Assembly: GCF_947507565.1 (NCBI RefSeq)
Contig: NC_089183.1
Coordinates: forward strand, 2,046,001 to 2,110,000
Reading direction: 5' to 3'
Source: Oscarella lobularis
Lineage: Eukaryota; Porifera; Homoscleromorpha; Homosclerophorida; Oscarellidae
DNA: 64,000 bases
The position numbers and the translations under genes were made by a program. The notes beneath the pieces were generated by a model that was not told where the DNA came from, made no database searches, and saw only the letters and a list, made by a program, of their open reading frames with translations. Of the stretch, positions 19,376 to 30,469 are shown one piece after another (positions within the stretch are counted from its first letter, which is position 1; each line of letters begins with the position of its first letter).

Positions 19376-21003
19376 ATGGCGGAGCCCGTGCGAAACGAAC
19401 GCGATGATCCTGAACCCCAGGCCAGAAGCGAACCGATCACGAAAGCGCCGTCGTCGACGGGCATCTGTGGGGCGTACAAAATAGATCGACGACAAAATAG
19501 ATCAGTTGATATATACAGGTAAAATATGGGCGTAGTTACGTCCAGTCACGTCACTTTGGATTACTCAACTTTGCACTCTGCCAAAGTGTGATATTGATCT
19601 ATTTTGTCGTCGATCTATTTTGTACGCCCCACAGCATCTCTACCTTTTCGGCGGCTGGAGCACTGCTCGCAGACACTTCGTTCGCAACGAAATTTGGACG
19701 ATGAACGTTCGCGTTGCGCCGTCTCCAAGGAGATCGATTCGTCGTTTGCGCCGGAGGCCGGATTCCGCCGACGTGCGACGGAGCGCGATGCGTCGTCGTC
19801 GACGAGATGATCTACTCCTACGGAGGCCAAAAAGCGAGACGGAGATCACTTGGGAATCGTTTATCGGCTCGATCCGAAGGAAATGGAGTGGATCGAAGTA
19901 GCCACGCCCATGGAAGAAAATCGCCCTGCCCCGCCCCCGCGCGCTTACTGCTGCTTGTGTGCCATCGGATCGAGACTGGTCATGTTTGGAGGAAAGTGTT
20001 GCGAGTTTCCTCGCGACCGTCTCCAGTGCGGGGCAATGGAGGAAATTGGTGGACGAACGACGTTTATGAATTTGAATTTCACGAGCGACGCGAAAGAGGC
20101 GAGCATTTTCAATTTATTTATTTTTCAAATTAGAGTCAGTTGCATTTGTAGGAAGGTAGTCGTATTTGGAATTGAGTGGACAATGAAAGGCCGAGACCAC
20201 TTCAATTCGCTGCGATCGCACGGATTGACTGATGTCGAGGATTTCTTTTTGGAATGGATATTGATGACGATAGTCATTTGTTCCTTCTGAATTTATATAC
20301 TAAGGTAAGCTGCGAGGTTGATAAATGATACGAATTAATTAATTTGCTAGAGTTGGTCGACTATTGATTTTGATGTGAAGCCGCATCCCAGATTTGGTCA
20401 TACGATTTGTCAATTGGAGAAAGAGGAGAATTCCCTTTGTCTTCTCATAGGCGGCAGTAGCATTATGGCTTCTGAGGTTGTTTACGTTTTGGATATTGAC
20501 GGTTTCAAAGCGCATAAGGTACATGTCACGGAATTATTTCTTTTTACGTTATTATTTAATTAATAATTTTTTAGATTAACGTCGGTCAAGAATTCGATAA
20601 CACTATGTTTGCCACGTCTCACTGTGTGCAGAACGAATACAAGACTACGGACGTTCTCGTCTATGATGATGGTCTCAAATTTTTTCACTTTGGTTTGGAT
20701 ATGGCATATTGAATTTGCTACTTTATAAGCTTATGGTCGGCATTAGGTAATCACGTGACTGTGATTAAATGTGGCTTTAGAGAATAGCGTATGGTACTTT
20801 GAAACGTTGCCAAAACCTCGAAGCAATTCACGAAGAAATGAAAAATCGCCTCAACGTATTTCTCATTCTCACCATCGATCCTGACGAAAGTCACGTGACC
20901 AACACAGAGTCTTGGATCGGGAGCATCTGCAGGTACAGATTGACAAAGATAATAAAGGGTTTTTTTTCTATGGGATTTATAATCGTTAGGCGTTTGCATT
21001 CAA
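19376..21003 (+). pseudogene. Kelch-CC-kinase family, copy 3 (truncated, MITE-broken)
   Basis: Kelch sequence matching copies 2 and 4 runs from about 19425, but it changes frame near 19730 and near 19845 and is split by a 168-bp MITE at 19466. Later Kelch exons (20350-20520 and 20578-20712) look normal. A coiled-coil exon at 20780-20930 ends in the start of the kinase Gly loop, as in copy 1. The following kinase exon matches copy 1 for only about 15 bp and then turns into unrelated sequence at about 21000. The kinase domain is therefore missing. With two frameshifts, an insertion and the truncation this is a pseudogene. Some exons may still be transcribed. Confidence 0.75.
19466..19633. mobile_element. 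168-bp MITE with about 40-bp perfect inverted repeats
   Basis: Starts TGTGGGGCGTACAAAATAGA and ends with its exact reverse complement. The inverted repeats match over about 40 bp each. GCATC flanks both sides as a 5-bp target duplication. Removing the insert and one GCATC restores the Kelch frame (His-Leu-Tyr-Leu-Phe-Gly-Gly). No coding capacity. The superfamily is not clear. Confidence 0.85.
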
Positions 21004-21309
21004 TTAACGCGCGTGCCCATTTGCGTGTTCCAAAGCTTTCCAAAATGGCGCACAGCTACACCTTCTACGTGAGCGCACAAGCCCACAGGTGGCACCCTAT
21101 CGGTCGCTGGTGACTTCATTAGCGACGCAGACCTAAACCTAATCGTCGCTAAATGAATCGACTCGAAGTTAATCCAGCTGAAAATCAACGAAGGCCGCCG
21201 TTCTATGATGATGGGCTCGGGATCAAATTTTCTAAGCGTAGGAGGGTATAGAAGGGTGACGATTCATTCACTATCAATTTAAACTAGAACGTTACATCTA
21301 TGCCTCGAA

Positions 21310-21520
21310 ATCAACTACTGTATAAACAAAAATTTCCGCCGATAACAAATTTCGCGGATTTGCTTTTTCTAGATTTTCGCGGGTTTTTATTTCGCGGATG
21401 GGAACTTTCTGCATGTGCTTCTATTATGTTTCGAAATTTTCGCGGGTGATTAATTTTGCAGGAATCTTCAAATTCGCGAAATCCAAGAAATTTGTTATCC
21501 TCGAATTTCCGGTACGGCCC
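21310..21520. repeat. MITE-like inverted repeat rich in TTCGCGG
   Basis: About 45 bp around 21330-21380 (with CGATAACAAATTTCGCGGA) returns in reverse complement near 21470-21515. Between them are several TTCGCGGG/ATTTCGCG motifs. Looks like a small non-autonomous DNA element just upstream of the STAND receptor gene. Confidence 0.5.
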
Positions 21521-21577
21521 TGCGGTACGGTACTCTCTTCTTTAGCGCGCTTCATATGCAGATTTCCCGGCTGCAGT

Positions 21578-24500
21578 ATGGCTGAACGTTGGAGTCGAGA
21601 ACAGAAAATCATCTATTGTCTGGCCGAGGCAATCGTTCGTCTGAGAGTCGACGTAAAGGCGTCTGAAATCGCTCGCAGTCTCGCAGATTGCGGCGTCGTT
21701 GCCTCCGAGCCGCTCGATTGCACCGCAGACAGGGATATCCTAGCTGCCGGTAGAATTACTCTCGGGCTGCTGCGACGGCTGTTCGCACTGTGGTCGCTAC
21801 AGAACGGCGAAAGATCTCAGCACTTTCAAATCTTTCAACTTGCATTCAAAGTCGCCGGAGACGCCGAGATTCTTAACAAGTGCCTTCCTAACGTCGATTG
21901 CACTGATGAAGAGCTTGATGCCGTTGTTGTTCGTCGGAGGAACACCGGCACTGATAGTCATCTTGGAATTGGGGGGCCAGCTGGACTAAAAGGTGTTACT
22001 ACTGTAGCTCTTTTCCTGTTTTTGTTTGACGTTCGTTATCTGTGCAGTGCAGTGTGACAATGCACTTCGGAAAATATTGTCTCGATGTGACGGTGACGTT
22101 CATCTTCTTCAGAGCTTGATGGCATCCGTGAGAGAGAACTTTCTGTCAGTCCGTTTCAAGGGCTTGACTGTGAAGCAGGCTAGTATGAGTCCTAGAAGAC
22201 AATGCACAAGAGCTACTAGTGCCGAAGAAGCGACTCTTTCTCATCCAAGTTCGTGTCTTATAATTTGGCTTAGTGCAATTCATAAGATCACTGCTTGGGT
22301 TTACTAGTGGGTCTTTGGCCAGTTTGTGGATTGCTTTCGAATGTACTTTTGCAAATGAAAGAAAACTTTGCAAGCCTGAGGAAAGGTGCGTTAGCGTTGT
22401 TTCCTCTGATGACTCCAGAGATGCAGGACAGCCTAAAGAAAGCGACTGCTGAAACTGCAGCTGTCACACAGAAAGGTATGGTGTGCAATGTAAAGTGGAA
22501 ATAATATTGGCTGCTGCACACAATTTAATATTTATAGATACTGACGACTATGAGTATTTGCTCCAGACGTTTGCTTACAAGGTTGGCAATTACTGGAAGC
22601 AGCTTGGAGTCTGCCTTGGGTTTCCAAAGGATGACCTTGATGGCATTGAAGATCACTGCAGGCAGCGTCACATGGAAACAAAAGATATGGCATGGGAAAT
22701 GCTGCACAGATACTGGAAGTGGAAAGGAAAACAGCAGGCTTCTATTGCATCGCTGAGGGCCCAATTGAATAAAGTCCAACCTGCAGAGATAATTTTAGGT
22801 GAAGTTTAGGCGAAGATTGCAGTAGACACTTGTATTAACTGTAAGGTTTTAGGCCTGCCTTCTATTAAAACAAGCCCCTTTTTTGGTCGAGACAGAGAAA
22901 TGAATGCAATGAAGTCGTTTCTTTGGGGCACTGGATCCAAAACCTATATCGTTTTGCCAATTGAAACACGCAAAATTCAGGTGCGAGTTTGGGTCAACTT
23001 TAACGTTAAAAGACTTTCTCTGCTCTAAGGTCATTTCTGGCGGGGGTGGCGTAGGCAAGAGTGCTTTGGCTGAGAGTTACGTTTCTCGGCATGCCAAAGC
23101 GTATAGCAGCGGGGTATTTTGCTTCAACGCTGAATCGCACGCTTCACTTCTTTCTTCTATGAGAAGAAACGTGCGTAAAGTCAGGCTGTTGTGTCACGCT
23201 GTTTTTCAAGTGTTTTTTTAGCTTCTTGCTATTCAGTCAATGCAAAGTCTAACGGAATCTAAAGTGCATCCTACTCTGTCAGAAAACTTTGTTGTATTCT
23301 GTAGCTATTTGAAGAGAAATCCGAGGTCTCTGGTATTTCTCGACAATGTAGAAGAGGAGGAACTTCTAACTGACTGTCTTCCAAGCGTCGTTACGCCGTG
23401 CCACGTCCTGATCACGACAAGGAGTGACATGAAGAGTTTGCATCATCAGGCGAATGTGAAAGTAATGAATTTGGAGACACTGCAGGGAGAACATGCCGTT
23501 GCCGCTTTGCTTGGTTGGAGTGGAAAAGCCCCAAGCGCGTTTCACGAATTGAAGACGGAAGAGCGAGAATCTATTAAACGGCTTGCTTTAGACTCACCCG
23601 TCGAGGGATTGCCTCTAGCTCTTGCTCATGCTGGATTATTTATTCAGCGGGAAAGGATGACTTTTCACAGCTACTGGACGCTTCTTGAAGCTAAAGCGAA
23701 AGGCCTTGACCCGGCTGCTCTTGACATGGCCAAAGTTCTCAGCTATTTTCATATATCGCATCTTAGGGAGACTCTTCAGCAAATGGGAGTTTTTTCTCCA
23801 GCCCAGCTTTCAAAAGTTGACGTTTTTCAACTCGATCTCAATCCGTTCAACCAAAGATTGGTCTTCCGAGCGAGAGATGCGCTGAAGGCAAAGCGGCATC
23901 TTTATCTCACGTGGGAGCTGGACATTGATCACGTGAGTGAGCATTCTTCAAAAGGGTATTTGATTTTGCGGTACTGCTCGTTGTTCTCTTCGCAAGACAT
24001 TCCTCAGAAAATCCTTTATGAAGTAGCATTTTCTGAGGAGAAGACGGAGCTTCGTGACGTGTCTTTTGCAATGGGTACACGGGCTTTGAGAGACCGCTCT
24101 TTCCTGCAGCAAACGGAGCAAAACGACGGTTTGACAGTGTTCTCAATGCATCATTTAGTTCAAGAAAGTGTTCTCAATCGCCTTGTGGGAGACCTCAATG
24201 AATATCAAACGATGCTAGAAACAGTGGGGCGTTGCTTAGTTAGTCATCTTCCTTCACTGGACGACCTATTGACCAGCACCAATCTCACAAATCAGGTGGT
24301 CATCTCTCTGCTTCCTCACGTCTACTCCATTGCTAAGAAGCTACTGGAAACAGGGATAGGGCGGAAGGAAAGTCGTGACGTCATTGATTACGCTTGCGAT
24401 TTGTCCGTAAAATATATGCACCTCGAAATGGCTAAAGACCTACATTATAAGCGTATTCAAAATCTTACCAATGATGCGTACCGGTACAATGTGCCTTTTG

Positions 24501-26178
24501 AGGAAGAGAAACTAGACTGTACGCATTCCTACTTATTGAAATTGAGAGCGCGGTTGTTTACTTTGTGTTTGTTAGGCTACTGTGGGATGGCTCAAACTTG
24601 CCTTTTTTTGAATTTGTACCAGGATGTTGCTGAAAACGTCGCACTGGCTCTAGGAGGGAGATCGCCTGACGAGCTTACAGACGAAGAGGCGTCTTCCTAT
24701 TCGCCAGGTTCGGTGGCGCTTTATACTTGCGTAGCTGCAAATTGAAATTAATTTTTTCTCAGCTTTGTGCGTTCTTGCTGAGTCCTACAGCGTTCAAGGC
24801 TTTTCGGCAGAAGCTGAAAGGCTTCTTCTACGAGTGATTAATTCTTCCATTTTGAAGCCTCGTCTAAGCCATTATGTATTTCAAGGTAACGGTTAATTAT
24901 AGGCCTGTTTTGGTATATTGCATACAGTTTTTGACTAGTCCTTGTTCGTTTGGGATCTGTTTATTACAAGGCGGAGCAATTTGAGAAAGCGCTGAGAGTG
25001 TTAAAAATGGCGTTTCCACTTCGTCCGGAGGGAAGCGTTGATCAAGTCCTGGCCTCCCGTGGGTCTAAAGCTTTTGCAGTTTCTTATACTATTAACTTTT
25101 ATGTATTTAGTCTATCAGCTCTATGGGGTGGCTCTACTGGGCCTAGGAAGACCAGCTGAAGCTTATGATGTTCTTGGCAAAGCTCTAAGCACATTCGAAA
25201 TTCTTGTCCCGGACACTGATATTAGAATAGCTGAAAGTTGGGCCAAAACCTCACTCACTTACGTTCTTATCTCTCTGATTGTCATTTCAGTTCTTCGGGA
25301 AATGAGTGTTTGCCTGACTAAACTTAATCAACGACGCAAAGCAGTTGAAGTGTCACGAGAAGCACTTGCAATGGCAAGATCCGCATTGCCTCAAAAGAAC
25401 GCTCTCCCTGCATGTGAGCGTGGAAAGACGGGAAAAAGAATTATCACGATCGTGCTCTTTTTATTTTTTAGTTCTCATTTGTCATGCGCAGTGCCTATTG
25501 GAAAGGAAGGAAGCAATGGTGTTTCTGAAAGAAGCTCTGATGCTGCTGGAAGAGTCTCCGTCTAATGTCGTAGTGTTGCGTAACAAAACTTTGTGTAATT
25601 TGTTAGTTTGGATGTACGTTTTACTTCTGAAACTGGCCTTTTTTAGGCTTGAAGCTGCTTGGGACGTTTCTATACGAAATTGGAGAAAGATGTGAAGCTT
25701 GCCGTTGCCTCAAGGAGGGAGTAGCTGCCGTTGCGGTGGGTATAGGAATTTTCCGCAACGACGCGATTGATGCTGTTTCGTGTAAGATAAAATTTTCACT
25801 TGCCCAGATCGTTTTCTTCTGTATATTAGCAATTTTCTATATATGCCTAGTTTGCCAAATAACGATCTTGTTGGGGTCTATATATTATGAGTCAAACAAC
25901 GATTTCGAAGCTCTTCCTTTCCTTCAGCATGCCTTTGTTGCATCGAAGAGTTTGCCTCCTAATCATCCCTATGTTGGTGCAGGTAATGTAATGTATAAAT
26001 GCGTAAGACCGTTATGCTTCAAGCTTTCACAGCGTTAGGTAACTACGTTCTGTGTCTTACTCGGGCGAAGCGGTTTTCGGAAGCCGAAGCAATGATTGTA
26101 GAAGCGTCTCAGGTGTACAAGTGTCTGCCAGCTTATCATCCTATTCATCAGCGACGTACGCCATCTCAATTAAACTAA
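21578..26178 (+). CDS. Death / NB-ARC / TPR STAND receptor
   Basis: A multi-exon gene with introns of about 50-70 bp. Exon 1 (from the Met at 21578) encodes an unassigned helical N-terminal domain of about 140 residues. Exons to about 22500 add helical linkers. 22535-22800 encodes a Death domain (W-K-Q-L-G core, I-E-D-H, W-E-M-L). The NB-ARC ATPase runs about 22860-24700, with Walker A GGGGVGKSAL near 23040, Walker B LVFLDN near 23335, ITTRS and GLPLALA. TPR exons follow from about 24430 to the TAA at 26176-26178 (G-x-x-x-x-x-x-Y-A-like pairs of helices). STAND proteins oligomerise on ligand or damage sensing. The Death domain would pass the signal to other Death adaptors. APAF1-like and NLR-like roles are inferred. 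No break is seen. Confidence 0.75.
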
Positions 26179-26739
26179 GCACTCTCACTCACCCGTCTCT
26201 TGTGCGTAGTGGCCTATCTTCACAATGAATTGTGCAGGAAGAGAACGCAATAGAAACCTTTACTAAAATACAATTTGGACAGCATTCAATTTCTTTTTGT
26301 AGAATGTATAGTATCATAGCCCTCTTGGCAATCTTTGGCCAAAGAAGCCACTAAAATGGAGAAAGTTGAGCTTAACATCGGCAGAGACACACGATGAGTC
26401 GTCTTGGCATTGATGTGGCCAGCTAGAGAAACTTAAGGGTCGGTACGGTCTCTGGTGTTTTCTTTTTTTAACTTTAGACATTTATTAGGTTCTGCAGTGC
26501 AATGTGGTTGACGGTAACGTATTTTATGGCGTCTTTTGAGCAATACCGACCGCTTCCCAGTCACAGCCAAGAATCACCTGTATCGACTCACAGTGCCCCT
26601 TGGAACGACTGCTCGCATTGTGTGCAAATCCGTTTTCACCAAACGGTGAAACATCGGTGGGCGTTTGCAGTTTGACTGGTGAAGAATATAATTAAAAACG
26701 TTAGGGAAAGTTATATACAGACAAAGGAATGGAGACTCA
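26179..26739. other. Intergenic
   Basis: No gene seen. A CAATAGAAACC run shortly after the stop could hold a weak polyadenylation signal for the STAND gene. Confidence 0.3.
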
Positions 26740-27620
26740 CAAAAGGTGAGTGTGGGAGTAATTGCCGACTCCGGAGTCGACGAATTCATCAGCGACTGCA
26801 TGCGTCGCCGTCCTGATTTCCTCGACTTCGTTCTCGTGACCGTCGACGTCCTTTTGAAAATCTTTCAGCTCAGTGAACCACAAATTTACGACACTCGGTT
26901 CAATAGCAGGCTTCTCCATGGCATTGATCTGCGCCAATTTCTCGGCAACCCAGTCGTTCAGAGACGATTTCTTTCCGGCGACGTTCGCAGCGTCGTCTAA
27001 TCGATCCTTTGCATTGTCGACGCTCGCCTGGAGACCATCCCATCGTCGCTACAACTCCCGAACGTTTTCTTCGACCATCTCCGGATTCCCGTGGCCAAAC
27101 GTTTCAACGAGACTTTCGCCTGCTGCCGTCGTTTGTTCAAATGTCGGCTGATGATCGGTGACGTCGCGACGAAACGTCTCCAAGTCCACGAGCTGTTCCT
27201 GCACGTCGTCGACGGTCGCTCCCGTCTCTTCAAAGTCATTCAACTTCGATCCACGCGATCAAACCAGAGTATAATCTGTCATAAAAGCATCTAGCTTTCT
27301 CTTCGCGTTGATCAGCTTTTCGCCGCGCGTTTTGGCCAAAATACCCTTCCCACATTTTGTCAACCAGCTTCAATTGCGTCTCCTTTTTCAACCAGCGATC
27401 GTTCATCGCGACGAGGATCTTTCCTCGCGCCGACAGACGCTCGTACTCCGGTCGAACTTGAAGTCTATAGTCCAACCTCGGCGACCACGGCATTCCGCAC
27501 GGCGATTTGTTCGTCGAGAATTTCGAGTAGGCAAGCGCCGTTGAACGCCGTCACCTGGTTCTTTATCGAAATCAGCCAATTTTTAATCGGCTTCACCCTG
27601 ATCGCGTATATAAGTTGCGG
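26740..27620 (-). pseudogene. Broken spectrin-repeat gene fragment
   Basis: The minus strand encodes about three spectrin-type helical repeats (Trp-containing heptads such as R-W-D-x-L and a D-W-V-A-E-K-L motif) like those of spectrin, dystonin or MACF. The frame has TGA at 27259-27261 where a Trp is expected and TAG at 27049-27051 before an Arg-Arg-Trp motif. A frame change at about 27350-27380 and another stop near 27460 follow. No start, signal or other domain is seen, so it is a piece of a large cytoskeletal linker gene that has decayed or been moved here. Confidence 0.6.
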
Positions 27621-28770
27621 ATATCGTTCTGAAGCCTTAAGGCTATAGATCTGTCGTGAACGTGCAGGTCTGCAGCAGAATTGTTTGACTCCTGTTTTGC
27701 AGCAAAAAAACAGTGGTACGCGACTGGTTAGCTCATTCGTCGGAATCTCACGCTAACTTACTACCTTTATAGCAAACCTTGAATTTCTTTCCAAAAGAAG
27801 ATTAGCACTGTTTACATCCGCTGTTGCCGTTAGAAACTTGACAAAAAGTTAGTTTCTGAAACGGGTTTACATTTTGCGGTTTGTAGCCTATCAAGTCTGT
27901 TTTAGACTTTGTTTGCATTCTATTTGAATTGCGCAATTTTATATAATTGTCTTTGTCGAAAATTAGGTTAGCTACGAGCGCTTAGTATATTTCTTTGTAG
28001 AATAGCGGTCAATACTTATTTCTGAGCTCTGCTGGTCAAAAATGTATTTCAACTGACCTTTTTGACGTCACACTGAGCCTCTGGTAGCTTTTTGCGCGTG
28101 CAATGACGTAAAATCGATCCAATTGGTTAGATAGCACTGTTAGAAGACTAAACGGGAAGAAAGAGTCTATTCGCATTATAACTTTTTCACATGACTCAAA
28201 GAAAACGACAGAAATTGGAAGGTTTGGCCGAGAGTGTTAGACTCACTCACGGTAGCTCCTAAAGACAGTTAACCGCATATGTAGACAGATATAAGAGTTC
28301 TTGTTCCATTTCGTTGGTGTCCCAAAGTCCATGCGGAACCGACGTCAGCAAAAAAATTTTCTTTTTTACAGTAGGCTAAATCACTGTTATCTATTTTCTA
28401 TAAAATAGGCCTTTAAAAGAGTTTTCGAATGGTATATAGTTTTTGGGGTTTATGTCAAGGGAAAAGGTAGTAAAAAATCCCGTCCCAAAAGGAGACAAGT
28501 GTCCCAACCACGAGGTTTAATCGAATTAGCGGCTCTAGCGTCCCGTGCGTTAGTCCGAATCTCTTTTGGATAACCCACTCCTTCCAGCTTGTCCTCGGTT
28601 TGTTTCGTAGCCGCGTTTCTCTGCGACAGCTGTCCCAAACCCATGATGTCCCAATGTCGCTGCTTGACTCTACTTTTTATGCAGATAGATTTAAGCACGC
28701 CGTGGTCAGTCAATGTGATATGCCTATAATGCACATACTGTAGTCACTAATAGAGTAAAAAATTACCGTG
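27621..28770. other. AT-rich intergenic region
   Basis: No gene supported. One short minus-strand frame at 28450-28734 shows no recognisable feature. Confidence 0.3.
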
Positions 28771-28827
28771 CTAAGGGTGTTCGGGAATCACATGCATGAT
28801 GGCTTACAACGGGCCATCATTATCTAG
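28771..28827 (+). repeat. Solo 3' end related to the Helentron-like family
   Basis: GCATGATGGC, a short loop, GGGCCATCATT and a CTAG end reproduce the terminal hairpin of the five full copies, with a shorter loop and TATCTAG instead of TCTCTAG. No 5' end is found nearby. It may be an eroded or different subfamily member. Confidence 0.5.
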
Positions 28828-30469
28828 ATAGTCAGTATTTTTATTATCCACCATCAGTACAGTATACGTAGAGTCAAAAAGGGGTATTCGGACTGTACAG
28901 ATTTCGGGCAGCTGGCGCACGCCTTGAAGGCAACAGATCTAAACCCTTTTCGCTTGATTTGCTTCTATCGTCCCTTAGAAACTTCTCACCAAAGTTTCAG
29001 TTTGATGGAAGTAGGTGTCGCCAAAGGAGACGTCCTCGTACAAGCTCGGACAACATGTAACGGGCGAAATTTTTCAAGGCTATGGAAGAGGAGGAAGACG
29101 TGGACGCAAAGCCAAACAGGGTTCGATAATTACACTCGGGATTATGCAAGAAGATGCAAATAGTGTGAAAGTCTTTTTCAAACGAAACTGCATTCATATG
29201 CAAGAGCTTGACACGAAGCTGAGGAAAAATCTTCTAGCAGCAGCTGGCATCTAACTCCGGGTTGGTTACGAACGGAGAAGCTGTTCGATTGATTAGCAGA
29301 GACCGCGTGCAACTGAAAGCCATGAAACAAAGACCTCTGCTGCAAGGACGGAAGACACATCTACACATATAGCGTTAGTTCCAGTAGTGGAAGACGACAG
29401 CGCGAGCCTAGAAATGCAAAGTATAATGAACAAAACATGAGATATTCTGCACCACAGAAAGAAGACGACACATCAACTCAGGCAGAAGATTAGAGCAGTC
29501 AAATAACACAACGCAAAGCAGGAAAGGAGCCGCAAGTACAAAACTACATCTGTCGACTATTAGAAGTTAGAATTAATTCATAGCACTAAAAGTTGCGTAT
29601 CTGGCTTCAGTTTGAATTGCAAAATTACGGTCGATGACCTTTCTCTCAATTCAAACCTAAAGCCAAGAGCTAGACATACATGCTCTAACACAGAAATGAC
29701 CCTATGCAGAGGAAACGCCTCTCTGTGACCACGTTCTAGCCCTACTCTATAGTTGTTAGAGACAGATTCACAATTTTTCCTAGGTTTGTCTACTACAGCT
29801 ATAATTGCCATTGCGAGCAGTGCAAGTTTCTTAGTATTATTCTGCTCGCCATTGTGACCGCAATGTGCGCCCTAACAAAGAAAGGACGCGTCTGTTCTGT
29901 CGCCGCAATTCCTACAGCGTTCTACCCTACACGCCGCGAGAGCCCCATGCACCACAGTTTCTCTACAACCGTCCGAGATGCCACCGCTGTGCCGCCAATG
30001 TACACCGAGCTGTCTGAGGTACTTGCTATACAACCGCTTTACTTACAAGCTAGCGCTTGTTTATTCACTGTTATGAACGGACATCGGTTATCTATCTTAC
30101 TTATATGATATATACGTCTCTACTAGCTCTGCCAGTGCTGGTGTCTCAAACTTATAGCACAAAGACAAAACGACAACAACGCAGTTTTTCTGTACAGCAG
30201 GCGTCGTATTTGAAACGCAGTTGTCAAAGTGAACGTGAATACAATGAAGACACATCAGCGGATACAAATCAAAATAAAACAGTGGGAGAACATTAGGAGG
30301 GATGTCACAGTTTACAAGACTGAACGAAAACTAGGTACAGTAGTCTAGAATAAATTTGAAAAACTTGCACAACACACAAAGAGATACGTAGAGCATTTTT
30401 ATTTAAGCACACCCTTGAAATGGGCGAAAAAGTTTCTTTGTCTTCATTACATAAAAGAAAAAATCTTTT
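28828..30469. other. Intergenic with two unassigned frames
   Basis: A frame at 29015-29254 (79 codons, Gly/Arg-rich RGGRRGRK patch then a mixed C-terminal part) looks protein-like but matches no family I know. Around 29880-30290 two overlapping frames resemble the end of a membrane protein: a hydrophobic stretch near 30110-30150 followed by a polar Lys/Gln/Asn-rich tail. Both are weak. Confidence 0.3.

Noticed and set aside
30057-30296. Membrane-protein tail gene
   Set aside because: One weak hydrophobic stretch and no upstream exons or family, so it is only mentioned in the intergenic entry.
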